In this document: positions 37,158 through 49,580 of the stretch, piece after piece | Layout: every line of letters starts with the position of its first letter | Position numbering within the stretch: the first letter of the stretch is position 1 | Assembly: GCA_037043015.1 (NCBI GenBank) | Contig: CM073327.1 | Coordinates: forward strand, 15,668,727 to 15,732,726 | DNA from: Bryum argenteum | Taxonomy: Eukaryota > Streptophyta > Bryopsida > Bryales > Bryaceae | DNA length: 64,000 bases | Direction of reading: 5' to 3' | Position numbers and translations under genes: made by a program | Notes under the pieces: generated by a model | Told to the model about the DNA's origin: nothing | What the model saw: only the letters and a program-made list of their open reading frames with translations | The model's database searches: none

Positions 37158-37519
37158 TTTCACTATGTTTGTTTTTCCTATTCAATAAAGATTTCTTGCA
37201 ACTCATTTCTAATTTTGTACTTCTTGTGAATTTTCCATTACATTGGGGTACTTGTCATTTTTTTCAATTTTATTCTCATTGCAAAATTCTTCACAATTCT
37301 AATCATTATGTAATTTTTCTACAATCCTACTTGTGCACATGTATATTTTAAAATCTAACAGTAAATGTCAATTTCTTCATTGTTCGATTCCTAATTTTTA
37401 TGATTGTTTACAATTGGTGTTGGAATTGACAATTAGAGTTGCTACAATTCTACCTTGTTGACAATTAATATTGTTGTTCGTATTTAGTATTGCCAGCACT
37501 AAATATAATTTTTAGTGTA

Positions 37520-37977
37520 CTAATGGTAGAAATTACATTTTATATCCATTTTCAAAGTTTACTCTTTTTAATTCATTATAAAGCATTTAACCTATTTTAG
37601 GAAATTTGACCATATAAATCTAATTTAGGGTTTAAGGTCTTCATACTACCTTAAGAGCGCTACATCAAAAGGATTACAAAATCCATATTTTATAGCACAT
37701 CTAAGTTTTTCTTTAAATTCCTCGAGCCTTTAGGGGTTAAATATAGGATAGAAATTTTCCAATGATACGTGGTTGTATTGAGGACGTAAAAAAATATTGG
37801 TTTGCAAATTTCATTTACCTCCCACAGGCCCAAAGTCTCAAATTGATTGATTTCCTTACCAATATTTGGAGCATATTTATAAACATGTGTATAGATTTTA
37901 GTTGTGTAAAGTATAATATAGCTAATTTTAATTTTTTTCCCTTATAATGCATCAATAATGTACATATGAATGTGTAG
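37520..37977 (+). other. decayed TNL intron, copy B
   Basis: Homologous to 1889-2356 and 58578-59038. No gene is seen. Confidence 0.6.
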
Positions 37978-38330
37978 GGATTACCAAACCCTCTTCAGGC
38001 TCTAAAGATCTCATCAAGCTTTGAGGGTCCTATTAATAATCTTGATATATCTTATACAAAGGAATTACGCATCTTGTTGTGTAACAAACTTTCAAGGATA
38101 TCGTCTACTTTTCCAAGAAGTATAATTTGGTCTTGGAGTATAGCGATGACAAAGATTATTCTCCAATCATAAGTGAAGGTAATAATATTGGTGTCCAAAA
38201 TTTCCATGACATAGCGATTGATTATTTATTGAAACCAATTGAAGAGAGGAACAACTTGAAGGTATTGGAGTTTGTATCAAAGATAACAAATAGATTTGAT
38301 TCTTTTTCCTCTATAAATTTCTTGTAAGTT
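37978..38330 (+). pseudogene. TNL exon-4 fragment, degenerate copy B
   Basis: It begins GLPNPLQALKISSSFEG after TGTGTAG, continues TKELRILLCNK and is out of frame after PRSIIW. The second frame reads LEYSDDKDYSPIISEGNNIG. A deletion of about 0.85 kb, relative to copies A and C, removes all LRR sequence, joining LEFV to the downstream SKITNRF region near 38275. Confidence 0.8.
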
Positions 38331-41300
38331 TTCACCATTGCAAGGTCATTATCTGCAGAAATGAATTTTTATCTTGGCATCCTTTTTGTTCAAGGGTGTT
38401 ATTGAGATGAAAGGAAATATCTTTGTAGGTTTTTAAATTTTTTATCGCAATAAACTATTCATTTGGTAACATTTTCACTTCAAAGTGAAAATGTTGAGAT
38501 TTTGTGATGTATTTTAGAAAGATCGGTACGCGTTACGATATTGTAATCTATAAGGTCTCATCGTACGGTTGGGATTTGAAGGCATGAAGAGATGTGTTGT
38601 TTTCTCTATCCATGAGTCAAACCATTTAGGGGCTAAATATCTTTCTTTAATTTCACTACTAGCACTCCAAACACAATGATGTATTTAGAGTTAAAAGACC
38701 TTGGGGCATTTAGGGTGTAGTGAACAACAATTGGTTTGCTTACAAAGCCATCGCTAGAAGTTGTCTAAGATTCCTCAACTAAGTTACACTTTTAACCTCC
38801 TTATATTGCTAGGGAACCTTATACGGTCCTTATACGGCATTTGAGAAAATTAGGGTTTGATATGTGAATTTGTCATTAGAGTATCAACACTAATAGCTAA
38901 ACAACATTGTTTACACTATTGAGCACCAATATCACAATATTTTCAAAGAGAATGTACAAAGACAATACATGTTTATTGGGATGATGTTATATGCACAGTA
39001 ACTCTGAATTTATCTTAGTGGACATCACCATGCCACCTTTAACTGATTGTGCTTACTATAGGATGTCTCATTTAACGCCAAATGCTCCAAGGCCTCAAAA
39101 CTACCAAAAAGCCTAAACACTCGCTCTCTTTTCATTGCATGGTGAAAAATTTTAGCTATTGGGAGATTTTTGTGTGTGTAACGGAAAGATTTGATACTTA
39201 ACATGTAACATGTATGTATACGTCAAATATCGATTCAAATTCCTCACCAATTGCAAGATCATATTGTTCAAAGTTGAAAAAAACGTTTTTGTAACTAGAT
39301 GCAAAATGGGTTTGGAGTGTTTTGTGAGCCAAGAAAATCTCAATTTTTGATGAATCTTTGAAGTTATTGCGATCTAATTGATTTTTGGCGGATTCTCGAG
39401 AATAAATGGACATATTCTCGCACTTCGGGCGGATTTTTAACAATGTTTTCAAACTTCGACCGTCAATATCTCCTAAAGAATGAGGAATTTTGAAGCATAA
39501 GATGACTTTTCAAAAACTATGGGAAAACTCTACTATCGAAAAAATGTTTCAACTTCATGCAATCTATATTTAGCAACTGAGAGTCAAAACGGTCACTTTA
39601 TGGCCTCTTTGAGCATTAGGGGAGAAGTAGGTGTTGCAATTTTAGCACAATGGACATTTACAACATGTATCTATCAAGTTGGTAAGACACAACTTAATAG
39701 CAAAAACATATAAGATTCAAGTAACATATCTCTGAAAATCTTGACATGAGTACAAGAAAAAGCCACTGGTCACAGACTACGCAGATTTTGCACATATTGG
39801 GTACCTCGTACCTTCAAAACAGACAGACAGCAACTCACTTCCATGTATTCCAAGTAGCAAATTTCAAAACGATGCCTCAACACGTTCATGTAGTCAACCC
39901 CCTCCTTTTGTGTGAGCACTATTCAATGGAAAAAGAGCTTTGTCATGACATAATTCAGAGGGGTAATTTTCCTTTCATGCTTAGATCTCAGGTCAATAAC
40001 ATCTTGGGATGTTCTTTGTCACCCTACAGACCCTATCACGGTAAATATCGTAATGACTCGTTTCTGTAGACCATAGTGATTTTACTATTTTAGAACATGA
40101 CAGGATCATTGCAACAATTTGAGCTTACAAGTCTCGCTTTCTCTGTCAGTGTTTATGCAAATCAACCCCAAGCACCGCAACGGACACAATTGATTCTGCA
40201 ATTCTTTCTATGAAGTCTGGATTAGAAGTCAAAACGACAGTCCATTTTATTACTGGTGCGTATTCGGCTAAAGAATCAAGTGCACTTTCTCAGCTGTGTC
40301 GGTAACCTCTGAAGGTAGCTTCGTCCTGGCAGAAGGGAAAGATCTGGATTTAGAGGTGAGCCTAAGAGAGAAACTTGGAGTACAATGGATCAAATATCTA
40401 TCTAGACCCGGTGTGATTTTGATCTTCACTATCTTAATCCTTAAAAGCCCAAGCAAGGTTAGAGTGAGGGCTTTTTTCCAACAGAGAATCTGCTGCTTTG
40501 TGGTTCTCATTGTACTCAACTTTTCACTTATATTTTGATGTCAAAGTGGTAAGCTTCTTCAAAAGTGGGAATTTGCAATTCAAATCACAATTTGTATGAG
40601 TGATTTTGTGCTTTGAAAGGATTGTGGTAGGTAGGTTGGGTTATACATAACGAGGTAGGAGGTTGCAAGCTCATCATTGATTGGTTTATTCATGATGGCC
40701 AAGTTCAAAAAGTGCACTATTCATGATGCCTAAGTACAGAGGATGTTGTGATCGAATTTTGGGCTGCCTGTTTCAGACCCTACGGGTGTTAAAGTGTTAA
40801 GAAGGATCCTGCATTTGGCCTTGGAATATAACGATTGTCTCTTAGTTTGTGATGAGTGAAAGAGAGAAAGGGGTATGAAGTTATCATTGCGGACGTCAAG
40901 CTAGTGTATAAACTAAGTCGTGAATTAGTGCACACTCTAAAGGGCAATTGATTGATATTTGATGTCGTGTCTGATTCTCTGATCATCGACCTCTATTTGT
41001 ATGCACAGTGTGGGCGATGAAACGATTGAGCACTATGGACGGAGGAAGCACAATGGTTTGGAAGAGTCGCATGATAAAATTGGATTATGAAGCTATTATA
41101 TACTTCAGGTGAAGAAACTTAGAGCTCCGTCCTTGATACTGTTCCATTTTTGCTCCATTTCTGCTCCATTTTAGAGCACACTCTCTTACACACGGATCCA
41201 AATTGTCAGCTGAAATTCATGGCAACAAAAGAAACTATTGGATCTGGCATGTCAGCATCGTCCAGATTGTCTTGCATCGTCAGGCTTTTCTTGAGACAAC

Positions 41301-41798
41301 ATGCTTGACCCCAGGGAATTTTAAATTCTAGGGACTGATTTGTAAAAATCTCTTCAGAGATCGTGCCATGGAGAAAAGCAGTCGAATTGAGGCATTTCAT
41401 GGCCCTCGGTAGGAGTAATTGGTAACATACTGAAACAGAAAAGTCAGACTTGAGGACAGTATATGCTCTTACATAAGAAGCTTCTCTACAACCGCCAAAT
41501 TGTTGAAACAGAACGAATCACATTTCTGTGAGTGGGTGAAGAGAAGATAAAAAAACTTGTCCTTCAGGAACTCCTCACTTGAGTTAAGAGGGATGAAATT
41601 TCTTTACATTTCAATATTTTAGTTTCCTACAACTGACAAATTACAGGCTCTGTCTTGCGCATGCACACAGCCGTGAAATGAATAAAAGAATGAATAATTT
41701 ACATTCGAATGCGAAATCTTTTAGAAAGGTCTAAGAATGGAGCTTTTAACGGTACCGTATACATGTGTATGGGGGTTGAAACAGTTTCCGAAGTGGGA
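38331..41798. other. conserved noncoding DNA of unit B
   Basis: Counterpart of 3480-7019. 38331-40100 is moderately diverged from A; 40190-41798 is nearly identical. The plus-strand frame at 40296-40538 (TSEGSFVLAEGKDLDLEV) is open here while A has a stop; no family recognised. The minus-strand frame 41206-41400 corresponds to 6426-6620. Confidence 0.45.
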
Positions 41799-42054
41799 TC
41801 ATTGAAGAGGATGGAAATGGTGCCGTAGTTCTTCAGGGCGACATCGTTGTTGGCCTGCTGGAAGAGAGAGCTTCAACGCCGTCTGCACTGCCTTGGGCAC
41901 TGCCGAAGGATGCAGAATGTGCGCAAGCAGCTCCACTCCTTCCACGAGCCTCGGCCCAGGAAAGCTGAAGCAGGAGTGATCGCAAATGTACACCTCTCGT
42001 CTCGCCACTGCTGGAATGGACCAGAACTCCGGTATCCGCCCCCAAAATCTCCAC
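41799..42054 (-). pseudogene. C-terminal exon of BtuF-like protein, copy B
   Basis: Almost identical to 7020-7275 including the acceptor. It has FWSIPAVARREVYICDH and FPGPRLVEGVELLAHILHP. No upstream exon is found on this strand. Confidence 0.55.
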
Positions 42055-42774
42055 CTGCACATGAATTATTTTGAAAATATATCCAACTAGGATAACGATA
42101 TTCGAAGAACTGGAGTACACCATCCAAGTTTCTAATTTGTGATTCAAGTGTGTTAGGGGAGAAGCTGAGAATATTTCAGAACATTGATGATATTTTAGGC
42201 TTAAATCCCTAAACCTATTAAACGAATACATGCCAAAGTGGTGGAACAGTAGTAGGAGGATCATGGAGCTCACATCCATCAGCCTTTCCTCGCACTTTTA
42301 GTATCTGCGCTCACATTCTTTCGACGGAGGCATATTGGACACAGGCTCTCGTGAATGTTGCAGTTTCCTGGTACTGGTAGCTGGATAGCTAAGATGGCAG
42401 AGATGCTTCAGATGGTTAATTGGAGCTCGCTGCTCGTCTCTCACCCGTTGTGCGTCGTCGTCGAAGCTGGAAACGAGTGGAATCCAACCTACAAGGTGCT
42501 GCACAAAAGTCGATCAAGGTCGAATAACCCGTCTTCTCCTCTGTTTCTTAATACTACCCCAACCGTCTCCGCTCACGCACGAATCGTTCATAGGTATGCA
42601 TTACACTTTGATCTGTACAATAATTGCTAAAGTGGGAAAATTCCAGGGTCCGCAAGAAGAAAAATGACAATTCATTGTGTATGTATCATAGATTGTAAGA
42701 TACAAAGATCTTGCCATGGACAGTCTCTAGAATGTGCACAGACAGATCCATTCGACCTCAATCACTAGCACTAC
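42055..42774. other. intergenic between BtuF-like exon and protease, copy B
   Basis: Nearly identical to 7276-7995. No gene is recognised. Confidence 0.4.
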
Positions 42775-44877
42775 ATGGCAGTGGAATTTTCCCCAATTTA
42801 TCGAATGTGGTGTGAAGAGTGGATGTTGAAGAATCCAAATAAGAGACTCAGTCTTTTCCACCTTAAAACGGATCATTTACACTCTCCCATTTCCATGATT
42901 GAGTATGGAGGAAGAATGTGACTCGAGAACTGCGGATGCAAGAGACAATGATCCGAGACGAAGCGCGAATACTCGCCATCCACAACCAGATTAACAAAAG
43001 GGCAGCGGAGTCGGTGGTGTACTCGGGGCTGCGCTTGGACACGGCCGAGTACTTGGCCGAAGTGGGAGTGGGCACGCCGCGCGTGGACATGAGCCTGGTG
43101 GTGGACACGGGCAGCGACATCACGTGGTTGCAGTGCACGCCTTGCTCCAATTGCTACAAGCAGAAGGAGGATGTCTTTGATCCCACCAATTCGTCGTCTT
43201 ACAGGGCGCTTCATTGTGATAATGCGATCTGTTTGAACTTGGACGTCATGGGTTGCGTCGCCAACAAGTGCCAGTACCAGGCCAGTCTTACGAATCCTCG
43301 TTTTATTACTCTTTATTGCCCATCCCCAGAACAGAAAAGATTGAGATGCATAATTTGCAAGATCATTGGAGGAATTGCTCATGAAAATGAAGATTCTGAT
43401 ATGGAAGCTCATAACAGCACTGAATTGCACTGTTCGTTTAGTAGAAACTTCTCGAACTTTAACTATCATGTACGTTATATGAAGCTTGATTCTGTGAGTG
43501 AAAGTTCCATCATCATGTGGTTTATCCAGTTTTGTTAACGTGGTTTCAACACGACAATACGGTAGTGGAAAAGTGTGACAATACGGTAGGTCTCAATTCA
43601 TCAAACTTGGTGGAATTCTTGATGAAGAACTTGGTGGAAATACTACACTTCCCACTAGTGTGAAAGTTTTTTAATTTTTTGTGATTCCAATCCATTATAG
43701 TAGCTTTAGTCTTTCTACTCTTTGTACAACTAGAATGCTCTTTTGTGTAGGTTCTACTCTACTTCCATTCTATATTTGTTGTTTCTTGCGTCTTTTACTA
43801 TACCTTTGCATGATTACAATGATTATTATGATTGATCCAAGGCTATTTTTATCAATGCATGATTACGAGACGGGTCCTTTACAAACGAGGACTTTGCATT
43901 GGAGAGTGTAGAGTTAATGGACGCTTTAAGCTTAAGCTCCTCAAGAAAAATAATGTTTAACAACATACCATTTGGATGCGGACACAACAACGAAGGAGTA
44001 TTTGGAATGGCCGGAGGGATCTTAGGGTTAGGCAGGGGTCCCCTTGCTTTCACCAACTACATCAACGGCTATGGCACTGCATTCTCGTACTGCTTCCTAG
44101 ACCGAGAGGGAGACTCTAGTGTGCATTCTTCTGTCATTTTTGGTGACGGTGTTGTGCCTAGTGGAAATAGTAGCTTTGTCCCCTTCACTCCACAATTGCG
44201 GAATCTATGAGTGGCGACGCATTATTACGTTTAGGTAGGGCGAAGTTTCTTCACGTTCATAGACATTCTTGACCTAATTTTGTAATGTCATATGAATCTT
44301 AACAATGCATACAAGATCACAATCACGAGCCGATATAAGGCTTAAAACAACCATCATACTTTCCCAAATGGAATTCAGAACATCCCAAAAACAATGAATA
44401 CTTTGTGAATGTGCTATCAAGTGAGAGGGATTAGCGTGGGTGGCAAGATCCTCACCGACATCCCACCGGAAGCAATTCACCTCGACCAAAGACGCAACGG
44501 CAAAGACAATTCTTGACTCCGGTACAACCGTAACACGCCTCCAATACACAGTTTACAAGGCCATCCGCGACGCCTTCTGAGATGCCACCCAACACCTCAA
44601 CTTCGTGGGAAAGTATGGCTTCTTCGACACATGCTACGACCTCTCCGGCATGGACTCCATCGCACTCCACCGTGGCGTTTCAATTCGAGGGTGACTCTAT
44701 CGATATGCGCCTGTCGCCCTCGAATTACCTCGTCCCTGTGGCTAGTAATGATACGTATTGTCTCGCCTTCGCTGCCACTGTTGGCCCCTCTATTATTGGT
44801 AATGTCCAGCAACAAGGGTTTTGTGTGTTCTATGATAATGCTCACATGCAAATCGGCTTCCTCCCCAACCAATCTTT
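42775..44877 (+). pseudogene. nepenthesin-type aspartic protease pseudogene, copy B
   Basis: Same architecture as copy A: ATG 42775 and 5' frameshift near 42920, exon 1 to 43280 with VVDTGSDITWLQC, exon 2 about 43861-44228, exon 3 about 44422-44877 with TILDSGTTVTRLQ (the preceding sequence is altered). It shares the GC donor and the TGA codons at 44208 and 44578 with copy A. Private changes: the acceptor before exon 2 (CAACAG in A) reads CAATGC; the acceptor before exon 3 reads CAAG; there is a 2-bp loss in the GMDSI region near 44660; and the terminal TGA is altered, so the frame would run to about 44989. Confidence 0.85.
43565..43655. mobile_element. MITE in protease intron 1, copy B
   Basis: Orthologous to 8786-8877, ends GTGGAAAAGTGT and CACTTCCCAC, with TA on both sides. 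It was present before the duplication. Confidence 0.65.
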
Positions 44878-44989
44878 GAGTTGCTTTGAAAGATTCAACA
44901 TCGCTATCACATGGTCACTTGGTCGCGGGCATGATAAGCTAGATCCCATTGCATGCTCGAAGGAACGGCCACGACTAAAGACCGAGTAA

Positions 44990-45840
44990 TCGGAAGTGCC
45001 TAAATATCTTACATTGAATGCCTTGACTCCATGAGTTATTACAAACGCAAGTTACCCGTGATGTTCGAGTCGACATTTGTTACAATCTGCATGTACATGA
45101 ATGAAAGTGTGCTTGTGAATGATGATGAAGACTGGGGTGTTAGCTTCAAACTTATTGCAATCCAAAGTGAGATAAGAATGCATGCGACTTTACAAATATT
45201 ACGACACATTACAACATGGACAAGGCAACGGGATGTTATTTGAATATTCACGAAGTTGCTTTTATGCCAAACACACCGTTGGCGCCACAATATTGCTTCG
45301 CAATGTATAGCTAGCAATTCGTTGGGCCAAATTGAAATTAGGGCCCACACTTCTTAGGAGTATAAAATTAGTCTAAACCGTAACTTACGTATTCATACTG
45401 TGGTTAGGAGAAGTGTTCGGACAAGACCCTAACCCTAAACCCCAAACCCTAAACCCATAAACCCTACATTCGAATTGTTAAAGTTAACAAAATAAAACAT
45501 ATCATTTATAATAAAAAAATGTCAATAAAAAAATCAATCAAAAACTATAACACATAATGTGAGTGTTCAATTCTTTATGCAAAAAGTGAAGTGGTTAATT
45601 ATTTATATTGAAAACAAAGTCATGAGCTACAAAATCAAGCTGAAACTAGAATGTAGAAACATAATAACTACTTAAAAACTTGAATGTACTATCATATTAA
45701 CTACCCTGGTGTATATCCACCTTTCACATGATAAACATTTGCAACTCTCTCAGACATAGACATGATCAATTTCCTCATGGTATCAATCTCAATGCTATAT
45801 AAGTATTATTGCAATTTCCCATAAATCCTTTTTGTCAGTG
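44990..45840. other. AT-rich unit-B-specific spacer
   Basis: No gene is seen. Homology to A ends at about 45100. It contains the telomere-like tract at 45426-45466 and leads into the Tc1/mariner relic. Confidence 0.4.
45426..45466. repeat. interstitial telomere-like repeat
   Basis: Five to six imperfect units of CCCTAAA (ACCCTAACCCTAAACCCCAA and continuing). This is the plant telomere type. The tract is absent from unit A. Confidence 0.75.
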
Positions 45841-45844
45841 GCTT

Positions 45845-46280
45845 CCTCTACGACATTCTCAAATGGCGATCTACTTTATCCCAAAGGTGTTTTATAGGAT
45901 TCAAGTCAAGAGAATGAGGCGGTTGCCAAATTAGTTGAAACTTCTGTGTAAATAACCAATCTCTAACATACTTAGAAGATTATGTTTGGAATCGTTGTCG
46001 CGATGAAAAATAACATTCTCCTATCCTAAATCATGCATGTGTATAATAATCATGAGTTCCATATCCAAACTTTCACTATAAACAAACTTATCTATCTTTC
46101 CTTCTATAAGACGAAAGTTGCCAACTCCTTCCCAAGTTATACATCCCCATACCATAATATTTCCACCTCCAAATTTGATAGTAGGTTGCACACTTGCACA
46201 TGCTGGTCTAAAAGATGCTCTCCCCTCTTCCTTCAAGAATATTGCCTCCCATTTGGGCCAAATAAATTTAATTTTTAATC
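45845..46280 (-). pseudogene. Tc1/mariner transposase relic
   Basis: Minus-strand pieces in several frames match Tc1-type transposases in order. KLNLFGPNGRQYS lies near 46275. TIKFGGGNIMVWGCITWEGV and then LIEGKIDKFVY lie in 46021-46236. HRDNDSKH (second catalytic Asp) lies near 45990, and SLDLNPIKHLWDKVDRHLR near 45870. In active DD34E enzymes the last block reads NPIEHLW; the catalytic Glu is Lys here. There are multiple frameshifts and a stop at the QYS-W position. Terminal repeats not found. Present in unit B only. Confidence 0.8.
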
Positions 46281-46544
46281 ATATGAAAAAACCACATAAC
46301 TCCAATTCATCCAGCTTGCATGACTACACTACTATGCACACACATATCGACCACTTTGTCACCTTTGTGTTTCTTTAACAAAAATAGCTTATTAATTTTC
46401 ACTTTTGCTCTCAATCCTTGCCTTTAAAGACATTCTAAAGACATCTTCTAAAGACATCTTCTCGATTGTATCATCGACACACTCAAATCAATCCATGAGA
46501 TCGCCTTTCTCTACCCAAATCCAATCCATGAGATCGCCTTTACA
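46281..46544. other. flank of the Tc1/mariner relic
   Basis: AT-rich. Direct repeats AATCCATGAGATCGCCTT occur near 46490 and 46525. No gene. Confidence 0.4.
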
Positions 46545-46680
46545 GACCCACCGCTTTGCGCCTTGATCCCGATCCTTACGGCGCCCGATCGCCCGATCCT
46601 TACGGCCGCCCAATCGCGATCCTTGCGGCCTTGATCGCTGATCCTTGCAGCGCTTGATCCCGATCCTTGAATTATTGCTT
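46545..46680. repeat. minisatellite, 22-25 bp unit, copy B
   Basis: About five imperfect copies of a unit like GATCGCCCGATCCTTACGGC. It corresponds to 10935-11090 with changed copy number. Confidence 0.8.
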
Positions 46681-46953
46681 CCTCGGGAGTTGGTGGTAAT
46701 ATGGAAAAGTGATTTGAGGTCGTCTCTCCGCTCTAGCGACCCGGTCCTTTGCACATGTTACCCTCACGTGAGCTTGACCACTTCTCCAAACCCTACTCCC
46801 GCTCACTCGCATGTTGTCACCGCCCGGCCGGTGGATCTTTGTCTGAGAAACCGGAATAGAGAATCTGCGTGTTTGAAGTCTTTGGTCCGGAAGTATATCA
46901 AGTGGCCCGGAGCGAAGAGCGGCGTTTCCAGTTTTCCAACACTTCCTAGAAGG
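46681..46953 (+). promoter_or_regulatory. putative promoter plus 5' exon with splice donor, copy B
   Basis: Counterpart of 11091-11361: AAACCCTA near 46790, KYIKWPGAKSGVS block, donor CTAGAAG|GTAAGAATC near 46953. The short reading frame differs from copy A because of several 1-2 bp indels, which argues against selection on a protein here. Confidence 0.35.
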
Positions 46954-48752
46954 TAAGAATCTGCGCCAGAGACTACTTCATCGATGTTCCATTCCATAAT
47001 CGTGTTCTCTTTCGTACGCTTTGTCAAACCTGAGTAGTATGCGAGCATCTTGCTACGTTCATGTTTTCGAAGGCTGTCGGTAAGCACCAGATCGTGAAGG
47101 TTACGTTACAGCTTGTATTCATGTGTCAGTGCATTCTTACTCCACCGCAAATTGATTTTGTGTACTGATTCAATAAAGGAGACCCTTTCTTTCATGTGCT
47201 CCTGCTGGGCTTAGTTTCGGAAGCCTGTCGGTAAGCACCAGATCGTGTACTTTAGGCTACATGTATTGGTGTATTCACAGTCTATCGATTCCACCACATA
47301 TTGATTTTGTATCTGATTTTATGAAAGAAGATCGGTTTTTTGTATGCTTTGAAGCTGAGTGGTATGCGGGCATCTTGCTACGCTTTGTCGGTGAGCATCA
47401 GATCGTGTGGTTAAGGTTATACCTTGTATTGATGTGTTTGGTGTGTATTGATTTCAACTGAGGAGAGTGGTTACGAGGTAGGGAGGACGACCTCATTAGA
47501 CACGAAAAGTTTTAAAAGCAGACGAATCAGGTGTAACCGATGCCAAACTTAGCTTCGATGCTTGAGCATCGAGTACTACAGGCAGATAGGCAGATGAGAC
47601 AGTGAAGAGCTTGGATATTTACAAGAAAGCTAGTCCGTAACGTCCACTTGGGTCCGCGATCATGTCTCCGTAGAGAGGCGTCAGTAGTGCTAGGGTTAAT
47701 AGAGTCGTACTACTCTTCCATTATGATTGCCAAACGTTCTTTTTGTAATGATTATGTTTTCTTCCCGTGACGAGGACCAGCTTTTTCGCGTCTGAAAATT
47801 GGTCGCTGCTTGCCGATAGTGCTGCACCGGTCGGTATCACCAACGTGGGTTTTTCTGTTTAGAGAACTGCGGTCTGAAATGCATTACTAGCGTCGTTTTC
47901 AGTCCCGAGACTTAGTTACTCATCTGCCCAAAGATTACTACATTGACGAGTCGGGTGTCGGGTTGTTCATGTTCACTCGTTCTCTTTCATATGCTTAGAG
48001 CAAGCTGAGTAGTGTACGGACACCTTGCTACACCTTCAAGGCCATCGTAAGCACCAGATCGTGTAGGTTAGGTAACACCGTGTATTCATGTGTGGTGTTT
48101 TCTCAGGCCATCGATTCCACCCCATCTTGATTTTGTGTACTGTACTGAGAACTGTCAAGAGATAATGAGGACAACCTCGGAAAATTAAAAAGTAGGTGAA
48201 TAAGATGTAAGCGGTGACAAAACAAGCTCCGGCGCTTGAGCATCGAGTAGTATCTGGCACAATCGCAAGTGAGAGAGTGAAGACCTAATCGCGTAGAGCG
48301 TGAAATGCGAGAAGAAAGTAATCCGTAACATCCGCTTAGGTCCGCAAAGATGTCTCTGCAGAGAATGGCGACAGTAGTACCAGGGTTAATGGAGTCGTAG
48401 TACTCCTTTGTTGATGATTACTAAATGGTTAATTGGAACGAGTATCTGTCCTCCTTGTGACCGAGGAAAAGCTGATTTCGCGTGTGGAAATGGATCTGTG
48501 CTTGCCCACGTGGTGGTTCCGTGAGTTGCGCCGTCCGTATCAGTGGGCGTCGTATTCATTTATGTTACGGTTTTATATGTGTTGACCCACATCGCTTGTG
48601 CGGAGGGATCTTTGGCGTGCGGGGTGCTTTTTTAGAGTCAATTGCTGGCAGTCGGTAGCAGTGCGGCAGTATCTAACCATGGTTTGCTTTTTGGGTTGGC
48701 ACGAGTATGTTGGCATGAGTTTGTGGCAGATCGGGGCATGCTGTGTTCACTA

Positions 48753-48881
48753 GTGGGAAAGTGCAGAATCTTCACCAGGCCTTTTATGTGTATTTCCACA
48801 GAGTCTCATTCCACCAAGCTCGGTGGAGATCTTGTTGAAATTCCTAGTGGAGAGCGTGATAGAAATACCGCACTTTTTCAC
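48753..48881. mobile_element. MITE in noncoding repeat block, unit B
   Basis: 129 bp, orthologous to 13169-13297, ends GTGGGAAAGTGC and GCACTTTTTCAC, TA on the left and TG on the right. Confidence 0.6.
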
Positions 48882-49484
48882 TGGTTGTTGTTCTGCGTGC
48901 TTGGTGCTTGGTTGTGCTCGGATCATTTGTTTCCTGCAGTCTCGCTGCATTTTTTCTTTGTCTCTGCCTTTTCGTTCCTTTCTGCTTTAGGTTGGGGCTT
49001 GTAGGTTTAAATCTGCTCTACGCACAGTCAAGGCTTCAACTCTTCGATGAATATGGATACTTTCCGGCATGCAAACCTTGCTTGATTGCTACATGTTTCC
49101 CTCTCGGGGTTTCTCCACGAGAAGATGTGTCTGTCCATGAGAAGATTAAGGTGCATTCACCGAAAGAGATGATTGCGGGCATAATTACTTTCAATTGCAC
49201 CAATCGTTGTATATTGTCCGTTCCTTCTCTTTACAAGACAATGGGTGTTTGACTAGCTTCCGGTCGTTTTTTCTTTGTAACGTGTGGTTGTTGCTACGAG
49301 TCCCGATTTCTACGGGGTGAACGCACATCACTTGTACGGAGGATGTGTGGTTGGGTGCTCCCTTGAGTCAATCGAGGCGAGTCTATAGCGATGCTTGCGA
49401 TGCCTAACCATGGTTAGCTTTTTGGGTTAGCAATGGGTAGTTTGCTTGAGTTTGTGGCGGATCGGGGCATCTTTGTGTTCACTA

Positions 49485-49580
49485 GGCTTTCCACCAGGCT
49501 TTTCAAGAACAAGACTTTCATGCCACCAAGATTGGTGGAAATTCTAGTGAAGAGCTCGGTAGAAATCTGCGATTTTTCAC
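49485..49580. mobile_element. degenerate MITE, unit B
   Basis: Orthologous to 13911-14007. The central CCACCAAGATTGGTGG and the right end TTTTTCAC are retained. Confidence 0.4.

Larger units (their letters stand above)
33617..37519 (+). mobile_element. pogo-like DNA transposon, full length, between units A and B
   Basis: The element spans 33619-37517 (3899 bp). TIRs are 25 bp: left starts CACTCAAAATTATATTTAG, right (inverted) starts CACTAAAAATTATATTTAG; 23 of 25 match. The TA target duplication is at 33617-33618 and 37518-37519. The empty site is preserved at the B/C junction (58576-58577). The transposase gene fills the right part; the left 2 kb is noncoding with tandem repeats. Confidence 0.9.
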
